43,031 nucleotides of DNA from an uncultured Opitutia bacterium (GTDB lineage: Bacteria; Verrucomicrobiota; Verrucomicrobiia; Opitutales; UBA953). Under the pieces are notes generated by a model. The model saw only the letters and a program-made list of their open reading frames with translations. It did not search any database and was not told the origin of the DNA. The position numbers and the translations under genes were made by a program. The stretch spans positions 1 to 43,031 of the forward strand of contig CAIYAN010000038.1 in assembly GCA_903924185.1 (NCBI GenBank), written 5' to 3'. Below, in pieces: positions 1 to 7,863 of the stretch (positions within the stretch are counted from its first letter, which is position 1; each line of letters starts with the position of its first letter).

Positions 1-202
1 CGATGGTCGCGAGGCCCGAGAGCAGCAGCAGGGCCAGGCCGTAGCCTTCGGGGTTCGGGCTGAGGTCAAAGGTCAGCGGACCGTAGAGCTTGTTCCAGAG
101 CGACACCCGCTGAGGTTGGCCGCTCGCCATCCAGCCTAACAGCAGGTAGAGGTCCGTGCAGCCGTAGGCCACGCAGAGCGCAGCAATCTTCAGCTGTTTC
201 AT
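1..202 (-). CDS. Hypothetical membrane protein, 3' end cut by window edge
   Basis: I do not recognise this protein. An open frame starts at an ATG on the minus strand and runs off the left edge, giving 67 residues. It begins MKQLKIAALCVAYG and contains two hydrophobic stretches (about residues 5-25 and 55-67) separated by a polar loop with WNKLYGPLTFDL, so a polytopic membrane protein is likely. It starts 3 bases after the stop of the upstream haem-protein gene, so the two are probably co-transcribed and may work together at the cell envelope. No Shine-Dalgarno is visible. The remaining length and any domain lie outside the window. Confidence 0.6.
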   Translation of the reverse strand, partial: MKQLKIAALCVAYGCTDLYLLLGWMASGQPQRVSLWNKLYGPLTFDLSPNPEGYGLALLLLSGLATI

Positions 203-205
203 GGC

Positions 206-2881
206 TTACTTTGTGGCTTTCTTAAAGACGGGCTTTTCTTTGTCGCCGCCGCTTAGGACGTAGGCCACGAGGTCGAGGATTTCATCCTGCGTGAGCATGC
301 TGAGGAGCATCGGGGGCATCGGGGAGATCGCGCTGCGCTCAATGCTCTTCACTTCCTTGCGGTCGACGTTGACGCGTTGGTCGGGGTCGGAGAGATCCGT
401 GTTCACGACGACCGAGTCACCGTTTAGGTTAACGATGACGCCGGTGAGGGTGTCACCATTGTTCTTGGTCACGATAATCGGGGCGAACTGCTCGTTGATC
501 TCCTTGCTGGGGTTAATGATCTGGTCGAGGAAGTCATGCGGGCTGTAGCGGCCCCCGGAGAGGGTGAGGTCGGGGCCCGTCATGCCGCCCGCATTGCCGA
601 AGCGGTGGCAGGTGAAGCAGGCCGCGGCGGCGAAGACCTTGCGGCCGGTGTCGAAGTTACGGTCTTTCAGGCCAGCACCGACGGCGGCGTCGAGTTCCGT
701 GAGCGTCCAGGCCTTGGGCGTGCGACCAGCGAACATGGCACCGGCGTTTTCAATGGGCGACTTGATGACAGGCTTTTGGGCGATGAGCGCGGCGTGCTGC
801 TGCTTCTCGGCGTCGGTGAAGGTCGCGAGGGAGTCGTTTCGGATGAATTGGATGAACTGGGTGAAGCTCGAGCCGCCACGGTAGTTGGCAGCCTGGAGGA
901 ACCAGTTCAGCTGGGCTTGGCGCAGGGCAGGGGTCCAGCCGGTCTTTAGGAAGCGGAGGCTACGGGCGTATTCCATCTGTGGCTCTTGGCTTTCGGCGTT
1001 AGCGATGAGCGCCATGCCCTTCGCCGCGGTGTTCGGGGCCTGGAGGAAGGCGAGCGTCTCGCAGAGGACCCAGTTGAGTTCGAAGTTGTTCGCGGGGAAG
1101 GCGGGGTCTAGGCGATCAACGATTTGCTGCACGCGGGCGGCGGCGGGCGTGCCGTAGCGGTGCAATACGATTTCGGAGATGCGGACCCACGCAATGCGCT
1201 GGCCGTTAGTGAGCTTGGCCCAGTCGAGGCGGAGCAGGGCGTCGAGAACTCCGTCGCGTGTGGCGCTCTCAGCGGCGGTTGGTTGGGCGACCATTAGGGG
1301 TACGCCCGTCCGAGGGTCAGGCTTAGCTGCGCGTGGGCTGTGGTTCGGGCACTGGGCACCGACCAAGGCGACAGCGAGCAAGGCTTCGAGGGAACGCGCT
1401 GGGTCGGTTTCCTTGAGCGCGCGGTCTTTCCACTGGGCGATTGGTTGGTGCTCTAGGATAATACGGGCGGCCCAGCGGATATTACGGTCGGCGCTGTTCA
1501 GGTGGGGCCAGGCGAGGTCGACGGACTTGGGGTCTTGGACGCCATGGTAGGCTTCGAGCTGATGGCGGAGGTTGGCTTCGTCGGTCTGGCGTGTGAGTAC
1601 ATCAACCCCCGCGGTGCTTTCCTTGCCGATATAACTCACACGGTAGAGGCCGGACTGCACCTTGCGGCCGCCGATGGCGAAATACATTGCGCCATCTTTC
1701 GGGTGAATGAAGGCGTCGGTAACGGGCAGGGGACCACCCGTCACGAATTCTTCCTTGGTGGCGGTATAGCTGGCGCCCTTGGGCGTGAGATGAACCGCGT
1801 AGATTTTTCCCCAGCTCCAGTCGAGGGCGTAGAGGGCCTGCTGGTACTTGGCCGGGAACTTCGCGCCATAGCCGAAGGTCATGCCCGTCGGTGAGCCGGG
1901 CCCAATATTAAGGGTGGCCGGCAGATTATCGGGGTAGAACTCGGGGTACTTGCCCGCACCGTTACGCCAGCCGTATTCGCCACCGCTTACGACGTGGTTG
2001 ATGCGCGTCGGGCGATACCACGGGGTATTGAAGTCATACTCCATGTCCGCGTCATAAGTGAAGAGCTCGCCGGCCTGGTTCACGGCACCGCCGTAGATAT
2101 TCCGGAAGCCCGAGGCGAAGACCTTGAATTCTTTACCGTCGGGGGTGAAGCGGTAGACGATCCCGCCGGGGGCGAGAACGTGGCGGTTGTGGCCACGGCC
2201 ATCGGGCATGCGAGGCAGGAGATGGTCATCGCCCCACACCGTCGGTACCGGTGAGTTGGCTGCGGTTTCCGGCTTCACGGCGTTGTTGCCCGTGATGAGG
2301 TAGAGGGCCTTGCCATCGGGGGTCGGTACGATGGCGTGGACGCCGTGGTCGCCGCTGGCTTGGATTTCGCGGAGGAGTTCGACCTTGTCGAGGGCGTCGT
2401 CGCCGTTGGTGTCGCTCAAGCGGTAGACGCCGCTGGGGATCTTCTTTTCGTAGTCGTTCACACCTACGTAGAGCGCGCCGAAGGCGAAGACCATGCCGTT
2501 AATGCCGCGGATGCTAACGGCTAGTTTCTGTACGTCAGTGGCCTGGAGAGGTTGGCCGGCCGCGGGGGCAGGGAAGCGGTAGAGTGCACCGTATTGGTCA
2601 CTCGCGTAGATTCGACCCTTGCTGTCGGTGCAGAGTGCGACCCAGGAGCCTTGCTCGGCATTCGGGACGGAGTAGAGGAGCTCCACTTGGAAGCCCGCGG
2701 GAACTTTGATGCGGTCGACCGGAGTGGCTTTATTCTCGCCGATGGCCGCGCCAGTCGTGCCAGCTTTCTTGGCGGCAGCTTTGGCGGGGGCCTTCTTGGC
2801 GGGGGTGGCTGGGGTGTCGGCGGCAAAGACGGGCAGGGCCGCGGCCAGCAGCAGGGCTAAGCAGGACAGGGGGAGTCGCAT
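206..2881 (-). CDS. PVC-type periplasmic haem-binding CxxCH protein with beta-propeller domain
   Basis: The 891-aa protein has a signal peptide (about residues 1-20, ending PVFAA) and then a Lys/Ala/Pro-rich linker (about 22-45). A long propeller-like dehydrogenase region follows (about 55-420), resembling the Pirellula/Verrucomicrobium membrane-bound dehydrogenase domain (TIGR02604 type), with motifs such as GHNRHVLAPGG and SGFRNIYG. A helical middle part leads to a C-terminal c-type cytochrome domain. The haem site CFTCH is at 755-759, and a Met-rich stretch (MPPMLLSM, about 851-858) probably supplies the axial ligand. These proteins occur in large numbers in Planctomycetes and Verrucomicrobia and are thought to oxidise sugars or alcohols in the periplasm, passing electrons to cytochrome c. 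The substrate cannot be read from sequence. The start is chosen because the signal peptide begins there. Confidence 0.88.
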   Translation of the reverse strand: MRLPLSCLALLLAAALPVFAADTPATPAKKAPAKAAAKKAGTTGAAIGENKATPVDRIKVPAGFQVELLYSVPNAEQGSWVALCTDSKGRIYASDQYGALYRFPAPAAGQPLQATDVQKLAVSIRGINGMVFAFGALYVGVNDYEKKIPSGVYRLSDTNGDDALDKVELLREIQASGDHGVHAIVPTPDGKALYLITGNNAVKPETAANSPVPTVWGDDHLLPRMPDGRGHNRHVLAPGGIVYRFTPDGKEFKVFASGFRNIYGGAVNQAGELFTYDADMEYDFNTPWYRPTRINHVVSGGEYGWRNGAGKYPEFYPDNLPATLNIGPGSPTGMTFGYGAKFPAKYQQALYALDWSWGKIYAVHLTPKGASYTATKEEFVTGGPLPVTDAFIHPKDGAMYFAIGGRKVQSGLYRVSYIGKESTAGVDVLTRQTDEANLRHQLEAYHGVQDPKSVDLAWPHLNSADRNIRWAARIILEHQPIAQWKDRALKETDPARSLEALLAVALVGAQCPNHSPRAAKPDPRTGVPLMVAQPTAAESATRDGVLDALLRLDWAKLTNGQRIAWVRISEIVLHRYGTPAAARVQQIVDRLDPAFPANNFELNWVLCETLAFLQAPNTAAKGMALIANAESQEPQMEYARSLRFLKTGWTPALRQAQLNWFLQAANYRGGSSFTQFIQFIRNDSLATFTDAEKQQHAALIAQKPVIKSPIENAGAMFAGRTPKAWTLTELDAAVGAGLKDRNFDTGRKVFAAAACFTCHRFGNAGGMTGPDLTLSGGRYSPHDFLDQIINPSKEINEQFAPIIVTKNNGDTLTGVIVNLNGDSVVVNTDLSDPDQRVNVDRKEVKSIERSAISPMPPMLLSMLTQDEILDLVAYVLSGGDKEKPVFKKATK

Positions 2882-2955
2882 GGGGATGACTCAACATCGG
2901 GAAGAATCCCCAGTCCGTCAACCGGACTTAGGGTTCGCTGGCTCGATAATTTGCC

Positions 2956-2985
2956 CGGACCTAGGCGGATGGCCCGCTAGGTCCG
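2956..2985 (-). terminator. Stem-loop over the stop of the small membrane gene, terminator-like
   Basis: CGGACCTAG (2956-2964) pairs perfectly with CTAGGTCCG (2977-2985). The inner bases CGG/CCG extend the stem after one bulged G. The right arm contains the stop codon of the minus-strand gene next to it. No T-run follows on the minus strand, so intrinsic termination is not assured. It may instead be a 3'-end stabiliser. Confidence 0.4.
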
Positions 2986-3180
2986 ACGAAAGCCTTGGAA
3001 CGAGCGTGCTAAGACCCAAAGGAGCCCTAGGCAAAGGACGAACGCCATTGCATAGGCCAGCCGCCAGTAGCCTGCCGTGCCAGGCTCGCCAGCGGCCATG
3101 AAACCGTAGGCACTAACCGCCGCCGCTCCCAGCAACGCGGCTGCTCGGAAGATATAAAGTATCCAGAGAAAGATACGCAC
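2977..3180 (-). CDS. Small two-helix membrane protein, hypothetical
   Basis: This 67-aa frame starts with GTG. It has two hydrophobic helices (about residues 3-30 and 41-60), separated by a short polar loop around AGEPGTAGYWR, and ends in a basic tail, RSFQGFRRT. The distribution of hydrophobic and charged residues looks like a real small inner-membrane protein. No homologous family comes to mind. It sits between two minus-strand genes with gaps on both sides, so it may be an independent unit. A competing frame (3027-3215) gives a non-membrane, Arg-rich product and looks like a shadow. Moderate confidence because of the length and the GTG start. Confidence 0.5.
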   Translation of the reverse strand: MRIFLWILYIFRAAALLGAAAVSAYGFMAAGEPGTAGYWRLAYAMAFVLCLGLLWVLARSFQGFRRT

Positions 3181-3217
3181 GGAAGGGGTCTACGGTGAAG
3201 GTGTTCTTGGGTCAAGG

Positions 3218-3243
3218 GGCTAGCCCGCCCATCGGGCTAAGCC
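3218..3243 (-). terminator. Stem-loop downstream of the GH79 gene, terminator-like
   Basis: GGCTAGCCCG (3218-3227) pairs with CGGGCTAAGCC (3233-3243) across a 5-base loop with one bulged base. It lies about 10 bases beyond the GH79 stop on the minus strand. There is no U-run after it, so it is only a candidate 3' end. Confidence 0.35.
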
Positions 3244-3253
3244 GCCTGGTCAC

Positions 3254-4690
3254 TTATTCGGTGAGCGTCAGAACCAATGCGCTGGCGGGGGGCAGTGAAA
3301 CCAGCGCTCGACCGTTGTGGACCGCCACGGCTTTTTCCGTGGCCAAGGTGCGCTGCCAGCGACCGTCGGCTGCTACCACCGTATTCGCATAGGTGACGCC
3401 GTCTTTCGACGACGCCTGTGGGGCCGTCAACCGGTGGACGCTGCCAGCGCGAAAGCGTGCCCCGACCTGGACGGCGGTCACTACTTCTTGGGTGAGGTCC
3501 TTGTTTACCAGCACAACGCGTACCTTGCCGCTGTCATCCAGCGTCGCGTGGGCAACGAGGTTGGCAGTGGATTTCACCTTGGTTGGCAGGAGACGCCCTT
3601 GGCCGGCGTCATGAAACAAGAGCATCGCATAATAGAGCGGATGCACCGTGTAGCTCGCCTCGCCTTTGACGGCGGAAATCGGCGAGTAGCTGCCAGGCTT
3701 AAGGTTGCAGTGAAAGTTAACCCCATCGGCGCCGTGTTCGGCGACGGAGAAGAGGAAGTCCGTGGCCCAGAGGGCGGAGACAAAGGTGTCGCTGACGCCG
3801 GTGCGACCGCCGTTGGAGACGGAGTTGAACTCGGCGAGCCGGTAGCGCATGCCGGCGGCCTTCGCGGCAGCGAGGTGTTCATCGACCATGGTTACATCCT
3901 TCGCCATGGTGGCCGGGAGCAGGAGATTTTCGATGCTGGGGAAATTGGCCGACTGCGGATTGGTGGAGCCACCGGAGAGGGCATACAGGTGGGAGGTGCC
4001 GATTTGGAGCTGACCTTTGAGTCCGGCGACGGCGTCTTCGAACCAGTGATCCGTGCGGCGGGCGGTGGCGGGACCGGCTAAGACGATGCCAGGGTTCTTG
4101 GCGCGGATGACTTTAATAGCCGCTTGGGCTTCGGGGAGGTACTGTGCGCAGTTATAGCCATTTTTGCGCGCGGCATGGTTGACGTAGAGGTTGGGTTCAT
4201 TGCCGACTTCAAAGGCCAGCACCGAGCTCGCACCGACTTTGAGCGCGTAGGCGGCTTCATCCGCAGATTGTTCGGGTGCATTGCTGGCGAGGTTAAGTCC
4301 GTGGAAGCACTTCCACTGTGTGGCCTTCAGGAAGCCGTAGAGGTCGTCGATCGTCGCGCGTCCGATGATTGCTTGCCCCGTCTTCTTATCGAGGATGGTG
4401 GCCGCGGCATCGGCTTGCCAGCGGGTGAGTTCCACCTTGTTACCGCCCAGACGCAAGGTGCCTGCCCCGAGGTTGCGGTGCAGGTTGATCAAGACGGTGT
4501 TCTCCGCCTTGAAGTGCGGTTCGACCAGCGCGTTCTTCTCGTAGCTAATGCCAAGGAAATCTGCCGGAATGGTCAGCCCGGGCACGGTCACGTCGATTAT
4601 GACCTGGGCGGGGATGTCCGCCGCGCTGAGCGAGGCGACGAGGCCTAGGGTAAATAGGCACTGCAGTATCTTGGATGACCGACCGCTCAC
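3254..4690 (-). CDS. Secreted GH79-like glycoside hydrolase (heparanase/beta-glucuronidase family)
   Basis: This 478-aa secreted protein has a hydrophobic signal segment (about residues 8-24) and then a retaining glycosidase TIM barrel. LAFEVGNEPNLY carries the NEP motif typical of clan GH-A, making Glu165 the likely acid/base. RLAEFNS places the nucleophile at about Glu287. RLGGN near residue 80 and the C-terminal beta-rich region (about 370-478) fit the GH79 heparanase/glucuronidase architecture. Known members cleave uronic-acid links in glycosaminoglycans or plant and algal arabinogalactans; the substrate here is inferred only. The gene starts with GTG and overlaps the upstream sulfatase stop by 4 bases, which indicates translational coupling. 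Desulfation followed by uronoside cleavage is a sensible joint role. Confidence 0.82.
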   Translation of the reverse strand: MSGRSSKILQCLFTLGLVASLSAADIPAQVIIDVTVPGLTIPADFLGISYEKNALVEPHFKAENTVLINLHRNLGAGTLRLGGNKVELTRWQADAAATILDKKTGQAIIGRATIDDLYGFLKATQWKCFHGLNLASNAPEQSADEAAYALKVGASSVLAFEVGNEPNLYVNHAARKNGYNCAQYLPEAQAAIKVIRAKNPGIVLAGPATARRTDHWFEDAVAGLKGQLQIGTSHLYALSGGSTNPQSANFPSIENLLLPATMAKDVTMVDEHLAAAKAAGMRYRLAEFNSVSNGGRTGVSDTFVSALWATDFLFSVAEHGADGVNFHCNLKPGSYSPISAVKGEASYTVHPLYYAMLLFHDAGQGRLLPTKVKSTANLVAHATLDDSGKVRVVLVNKDLTQEVVTAVQVGARFRAGSVHRLTAPQASSKDGVTYANTVVAADGRWQRTLATEKAVAVHNGRALVSLPPASALVLTLTE

Positions 4691-6441
4691 TTGCCCATCT
4701 TGACGAACTCGTCCTTACTTAGGTCGGCCGTGTTGTCCTTGTCCATCTTGACGAAATTCTTGGCGGCTTGTTCAGGGTCTTTCTGCTTAGCCATGAATTC
4801 TTCCTTGGTGAGCTTACCGTCCTTATTCACGTCACGTCGCTCAAACATCGCAACGCGTTCGGCAACGGGGTCGGTGGCGGCGGCGGGCGGGGTGACCTTA
4901 GGTGCTGAGGCGTCTTCGTCTTTCTTCTTCGCGTCGAGGTCGACGATGTTCTTTTTGCCCTTAGCAATCTTCACCGCGTTGGGGTCGGCTGCGGGGATGG
5001 GTGGAGGGAGGAACTTGGAGAGGCGCTCAATGACTTCTTTATTTTCTGGCTTTGTAGCGAGATTCTCGGGCTCCTTCGGCGCGTTCACCTCGTCGTAGAG
5101 TTCGGTGAAGACAATCGTGTTATCGGTGAGGCTGCGCCAGAGGGTGAGGCGCCAGCGGTCGTCACGGATGCTGTAGCCCATGGCACGCTGGCTGGTAGAT
5201 TTATCACCATTCTTTTGCACGGTCTTGGGGTATTGGCTGATGGCGACGGGCTTTACGGTGACCGCAGGGTTTTCCATGATGGGTTTGAGGCTGACGCCGT
5301 CTACCTTGGGAGCTGGTAGGCCGCACAGGTCGGTGAGGGTCGGGTAGACGTCCACGAATTCGACCAGCGAGTTGCTCTTTTGGCCGGCGGTCTTCTGGCC
5401 GGGGGCGCTAAAAATCAGCGGGACGCGCGTATCGACTTCGAAGTTGGTATGCTTGCCCCACTCTTGGTGGTCGCCGAGTTTCCAGCCGTGGTCGCCCCAC
5501 AGCACGATGACAGTGTTATTGGCGAGGCCTTCTTTCTCGAGCGCATCCAGGAGCAGGCCTACGTTAGCATCGGTGTAGCTGATGGCGGCGTAGTAGCCGT
5601 GGCGAACTTGGCTGGCAAATGCCTCGGGCAAGGGTGTGAAGTCCTGCTTCTTGGCCTTCGGCGGGACATTGGTGTAGGCGTGGAATTCACCGCTATCGTT
5701 ATCGCCCACGGAGTGCGGTGTGCCGACCGGGAAGGCGCTGGCGGTGTTCGGGATCTTCGCTGGGTCGTAGAGATCCCAATATTTCTTCGGTGATACGAAA
5801 GGGAGGTGGGGTTTCGAGAGGCCGACCGCTAGGAAGAAGGGCTGACCTTTCTTTTTAAGTTCAGCGAGCGTCTGGACAGCGAGTCGGGCGGTCTTGCCGT
5901 CGGTGTAGAAGTCGTCCGGTACGTCGCCGGCCTCAAAGGCTGCACCTTTATTTTTGCCGTCTTCGGCGCCAGCGCCGGCCGAACGGCTTTCAGGTTTGGC
6001 GTAGGTTTCGGCCTTTGGCGTCGCCCAAGGCGTCGACCAGGTCGGGGCATCGTCATAGCCGCCGTGGAAGATCTTCCCCATGCCTTGGGAGAAGTAGCCG
6101 TGCTCTTTGAAGTATTGTCCGACGGTCTTGACGTCGGGGAGGGCGACGCGGAAGTGGGTGTTGAGGTCCCAGACGCGCGTGGCGTCGGGACGCCGGCCAG
6201 TCATGATTGAAGCGCGCGATGGGCTGCAGATGGCCTGCTGGCAGTAGGCCCGATTGAAGACCATGCCGCGGGCGGCGAGGCGATCGATGTTCGGGGTCTT
6301 GACGACGGGATTTCCGTAGCAACCGAGCTCGGGTCGGAGGTCATCGATGGCGATGAACAGGACGTTGGGCCTTTGGGCGTCGGCGGCCGAGAGGCTGGCG
6401 CAACTCAAGAGACCAGCGAGCAGGAGGGCGGATTTAATCAT
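4687..6441 (-). CDS. Iduronate-2-sulfatase-like type I sulfatase with C-terminal EF-hands
   Basis: The protein has 584 aa and an N-terminal signal peptide (about 1-20). VLFIAIDDLRPELG supplies the first metal aspartates (D33, D34), and CSPSR at 72-76 is the type I sulfatase signature whose Cys is converted to formylglycine. WGDHGWKLGDH supplies later metal and catalytic residues. The overall pattern is that of the iduronate-2-sulfatase subgroup. After the catalytic domain comes a Pro/Ala/Lys linker, then two EF-hand-like calcium loops (DVNKDGKLTKEE and DKDNTADLSKDE) in the last 60 residues. The second loop is imperfect. The enzyme should act outside the cytoplasm on a sulfated uronic-acid polysaccharide. 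It is coupled to the GH79 gene downstream. A formylglycine-generating or anaerobic sulfatase-maturing enzyme is needed but not present in this window. Confidence 0.9.
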   Translation of the reverse strand: MIKSALLLAGLLSCASLSAADAQRPNVLFIAIDDLRPELGCYGNPVVKTPNIDRLAARGMVFNRAYCQQAICSPSRASIMTGRRPDATRVWDLNTHFRVALPDVKTVGQYFKEHGYFSQGMGKIFHGGYDDAPTWSTPWATPKAETYAKPESRSAGAGAEDGKNKGAAFEAGDVPDDFYTDGKTARLAVQTLAELKKKGQPFFLAVGLSKPHLPFVSPKKYWDLYDPAKIPNTASAFPVGTPHSVGDNDSGEFHAYTNVPPKAKKQDFTPLPEAFASQVRHGYYAAISYTDANVGLLLDALEKEGLANNTVIVLWGDHGWKLGDHQEWGKHTNFEVDTRVPLIFSAPGQKTAGQKSNSLVEFVDVYPTLTDLCGLPAPKVDGVSLKPIMENPAVTVKPVAISQYPKTVQKNGDKSTSQRAMGYSIRDDRWRLTLWRSLTDNTIVFTELYDEVNAPKEPENLATKPENKEVIERLSKFLPPPIPAADPNAVKIAKGKKNIVDLDAKKKDEDASAPKVTPPAAATDPVAERVAMFERRDVNKDGKLTKEEFMAKQKDPEQAAKNFVKMDKDNTADLSKDEFVKMGK

Positions 6442-6543
6442 TGGAGAAGCATCCAGACTTTGAGAACGCCCGTCCTTGGCAACCTTCTCCGTCTTAATCT
6501 TTCTTAAGATTCCTAAGTGGCCCCTTTTTGGAGCAATTTAAGC

Positions 6544-7761
6544 TTACTTAAAGGCCTCTACGGCCGTCTTTTGAAACTCTCGGCGGATCTCGGAGCCATC
6601 AGAGTTCGGGAGGTCGGTGCGCTGGATGAGCAGGACGTAGGCTTGGCGACGGACGGGGTCGATCCAGGCTTGGGTACCGTAGGCGCCACCGTGGCCGAAG
6701 CTACCGGGGGAAAGGCTCTCGGTGACGCCGACGGGGGTGCCGACGAGATGGAAGCCGAGGCCCATGCGCATGCCTTCAGCGAAACTAACTTTGGGCATCT
6801 CGCCGAGCTGGTTCGTCGTCATCAGTTTGAGCGTCTCGGGACGAAGGAAGCGGTGACCGTCCAGTTCGCCGCCGCGCAGAATCATCTGGTAGAGTTGGGC
6901 CAAGTCATTCGCGGTGGAGAAGAGTCCGCCGGCTGGTATCGCCGTGCGTGCGCGATTTTGCAGAGGGTTGCTGAAGCGGCTGTTGCCCGCGGCGATGAGT
7001 TCGCCAGTAACCTTATCCTTGCGATAAGGCGTCGCGAGGCTCGCCTGCAGAGTGACGTCCGGCCAGAAGCTGGTGCTATTCATATCTAGCGGATCGAGGA
7101 AGCGCTTCTGCACGAATTCCGCATAGGGCTGGCCGCTGGCGACTTCGATGATTCGTCCGAGCGTGTTGATGCCGGTGTTGCTATAAGCCCACTTAGCGCC
7201 GGGTGCGGAGACCAGTGCGGTGCGGCCAGAGTGGTCGACCATGGCGGCGAGCGGGATGGTATCGACCGGTTGGTTGGCCGCCGTCGGCATCGCCGGGGAG
7301 AGTCCGCTGGTGTGCGTGAGGAGGTCACGGATAGTGACCGGCCGCGGGGTCGGGACGGGCCCCGTGGGCGTGGCGAGCTTTTGTGCTTTGAACGATGGCA
7401 GGTATTTTTCGACGGGATCGTCGAGGCCGAGCTTACCTTCTTCGACGAGCATGAGGACGCCCATCGCGGTGATGGGCTTAGTCATCGAAGCAATCCAGAA
7501 GACGGAGTCCTTGCGCATCGGCCGGCCGCTGGCGATGTCTGCTAACCCGAAGGCTTCCAGCGCGATGATGCGATCGGGGCCCACAACCATGGTGACGGCA
7601 CCAGCGAACTCCTGCTTCTCCTGTAGTTCCTGCAGGGCGAAGCTGAACACGGCATTATTTTCGTCGAGGCTGACCTCCTCGCGGGGAGCGGGGTGCGTGC
7701 ACCCGCTGGCGAGCACGGCCAAGATGAAGCAGATGACGGGCAGCAGGGCAGGGCGGCGCAT
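6544..7761 (-). CDS. Lipoprotein serine hydrolase of the class C beta-lactamase/esterase fold
   Basis: This 405-aa protein begins with a lipoprotein signal peptide with lipobox LASGC (Cys21). The beta-lactamase/transpeptidase-like motifs are clear: SMTK at 92-95 with Ser92 as nucleophile, YSN at 193-195, and HGGAYGT near residue 357 in the place of the KTG box. This matches the EstB/PBP4*-like serine hydrolase family (PF00144), whose members act as esterases, D-aminopeptidases or peptidoglycan-related enzymes. Nothing indicates antibiotic resistance. The gene stands alone, with about 100 bases to the sulfatase and a divergent promoter region shared with the tRNA-modification gene. The exact substrate is unknown. 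Confidence 0.87.
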   Translation of the reverse strand: MRRPALLPVICFILAVLASGCTHPAPREEVSLDENNAVFSFALQELQEKQEFAGAVTMVVGPDRIIALEAFGLADIASGRPMRKDSVFWIASMTKPITAMGVLMLVEEGKLGLDDPVEKYLPSFKAQKLATPTGPVPTPRPVTIRDLLTHTSGLSPAMPTAANQPVDTIPLAAMVDHSGRTALVSAPGAKWAYSNTGINTLGRIIEVASGQPYAEFVQKRFLDPLDMNSTSFWPDVTLQASLATPYRKDKVTGELIAAGNSRFSNPLQNRARTAIPAGGLFSTANDLAQLYQMILRGGELDGHRFLRPETLKLMTTNQLGEMPKVSFAEGMRMGLGFHLVGTPVGVTESLSPGSFGHGGAYGTQAWIDPVRRQAYVLLIQRTDLPNSDGSEIRREFQKTAVEAFK

Positions 7762-7813
7762 AGGCGTAAGGTGGGCCCCCTCTGGCCAAGTTCAAGCGTC
7801 CTGTCGGCGGGCC

Positions 7814-7838
7814 TCGCCCATCCTTTACATTTGGGCGA
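7814..7838 (+). promoter_or_regulatory. Perfect 7-bp hairpin in the leader of the tgt fusion gene
   Basis: TCGCCCA (7814-7820) and TGGGCGA (7832-7838) form a perfect inverted repeat with an 11-base loop. It lies 25 bases before the chosen ATG in the 102-bp region between divergent genes. It could be a 5' leader structure or an operator for either gene. No preQ1 riboswitch pattern could be recognised. Confidence 0.3.
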
Positions 7839-7863
7839 ACCGACCTTTAGTCCTAACGTTCAC

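Noticed and set aside
6490..6515. AT-rich hairpin AATCTT/AAGATT upstream of the sulfatase as a terminator
   Set aside because: The 6-bp A/T stem is too weak and no T-run follows in the right place.
7693..7863. Upstream extension of the tgt fusion frame by 57 codons
   Set aside because: It overlaps the divergent lipoprotein gene start, and the extra residues do not resemble any Tgt N-terminus.
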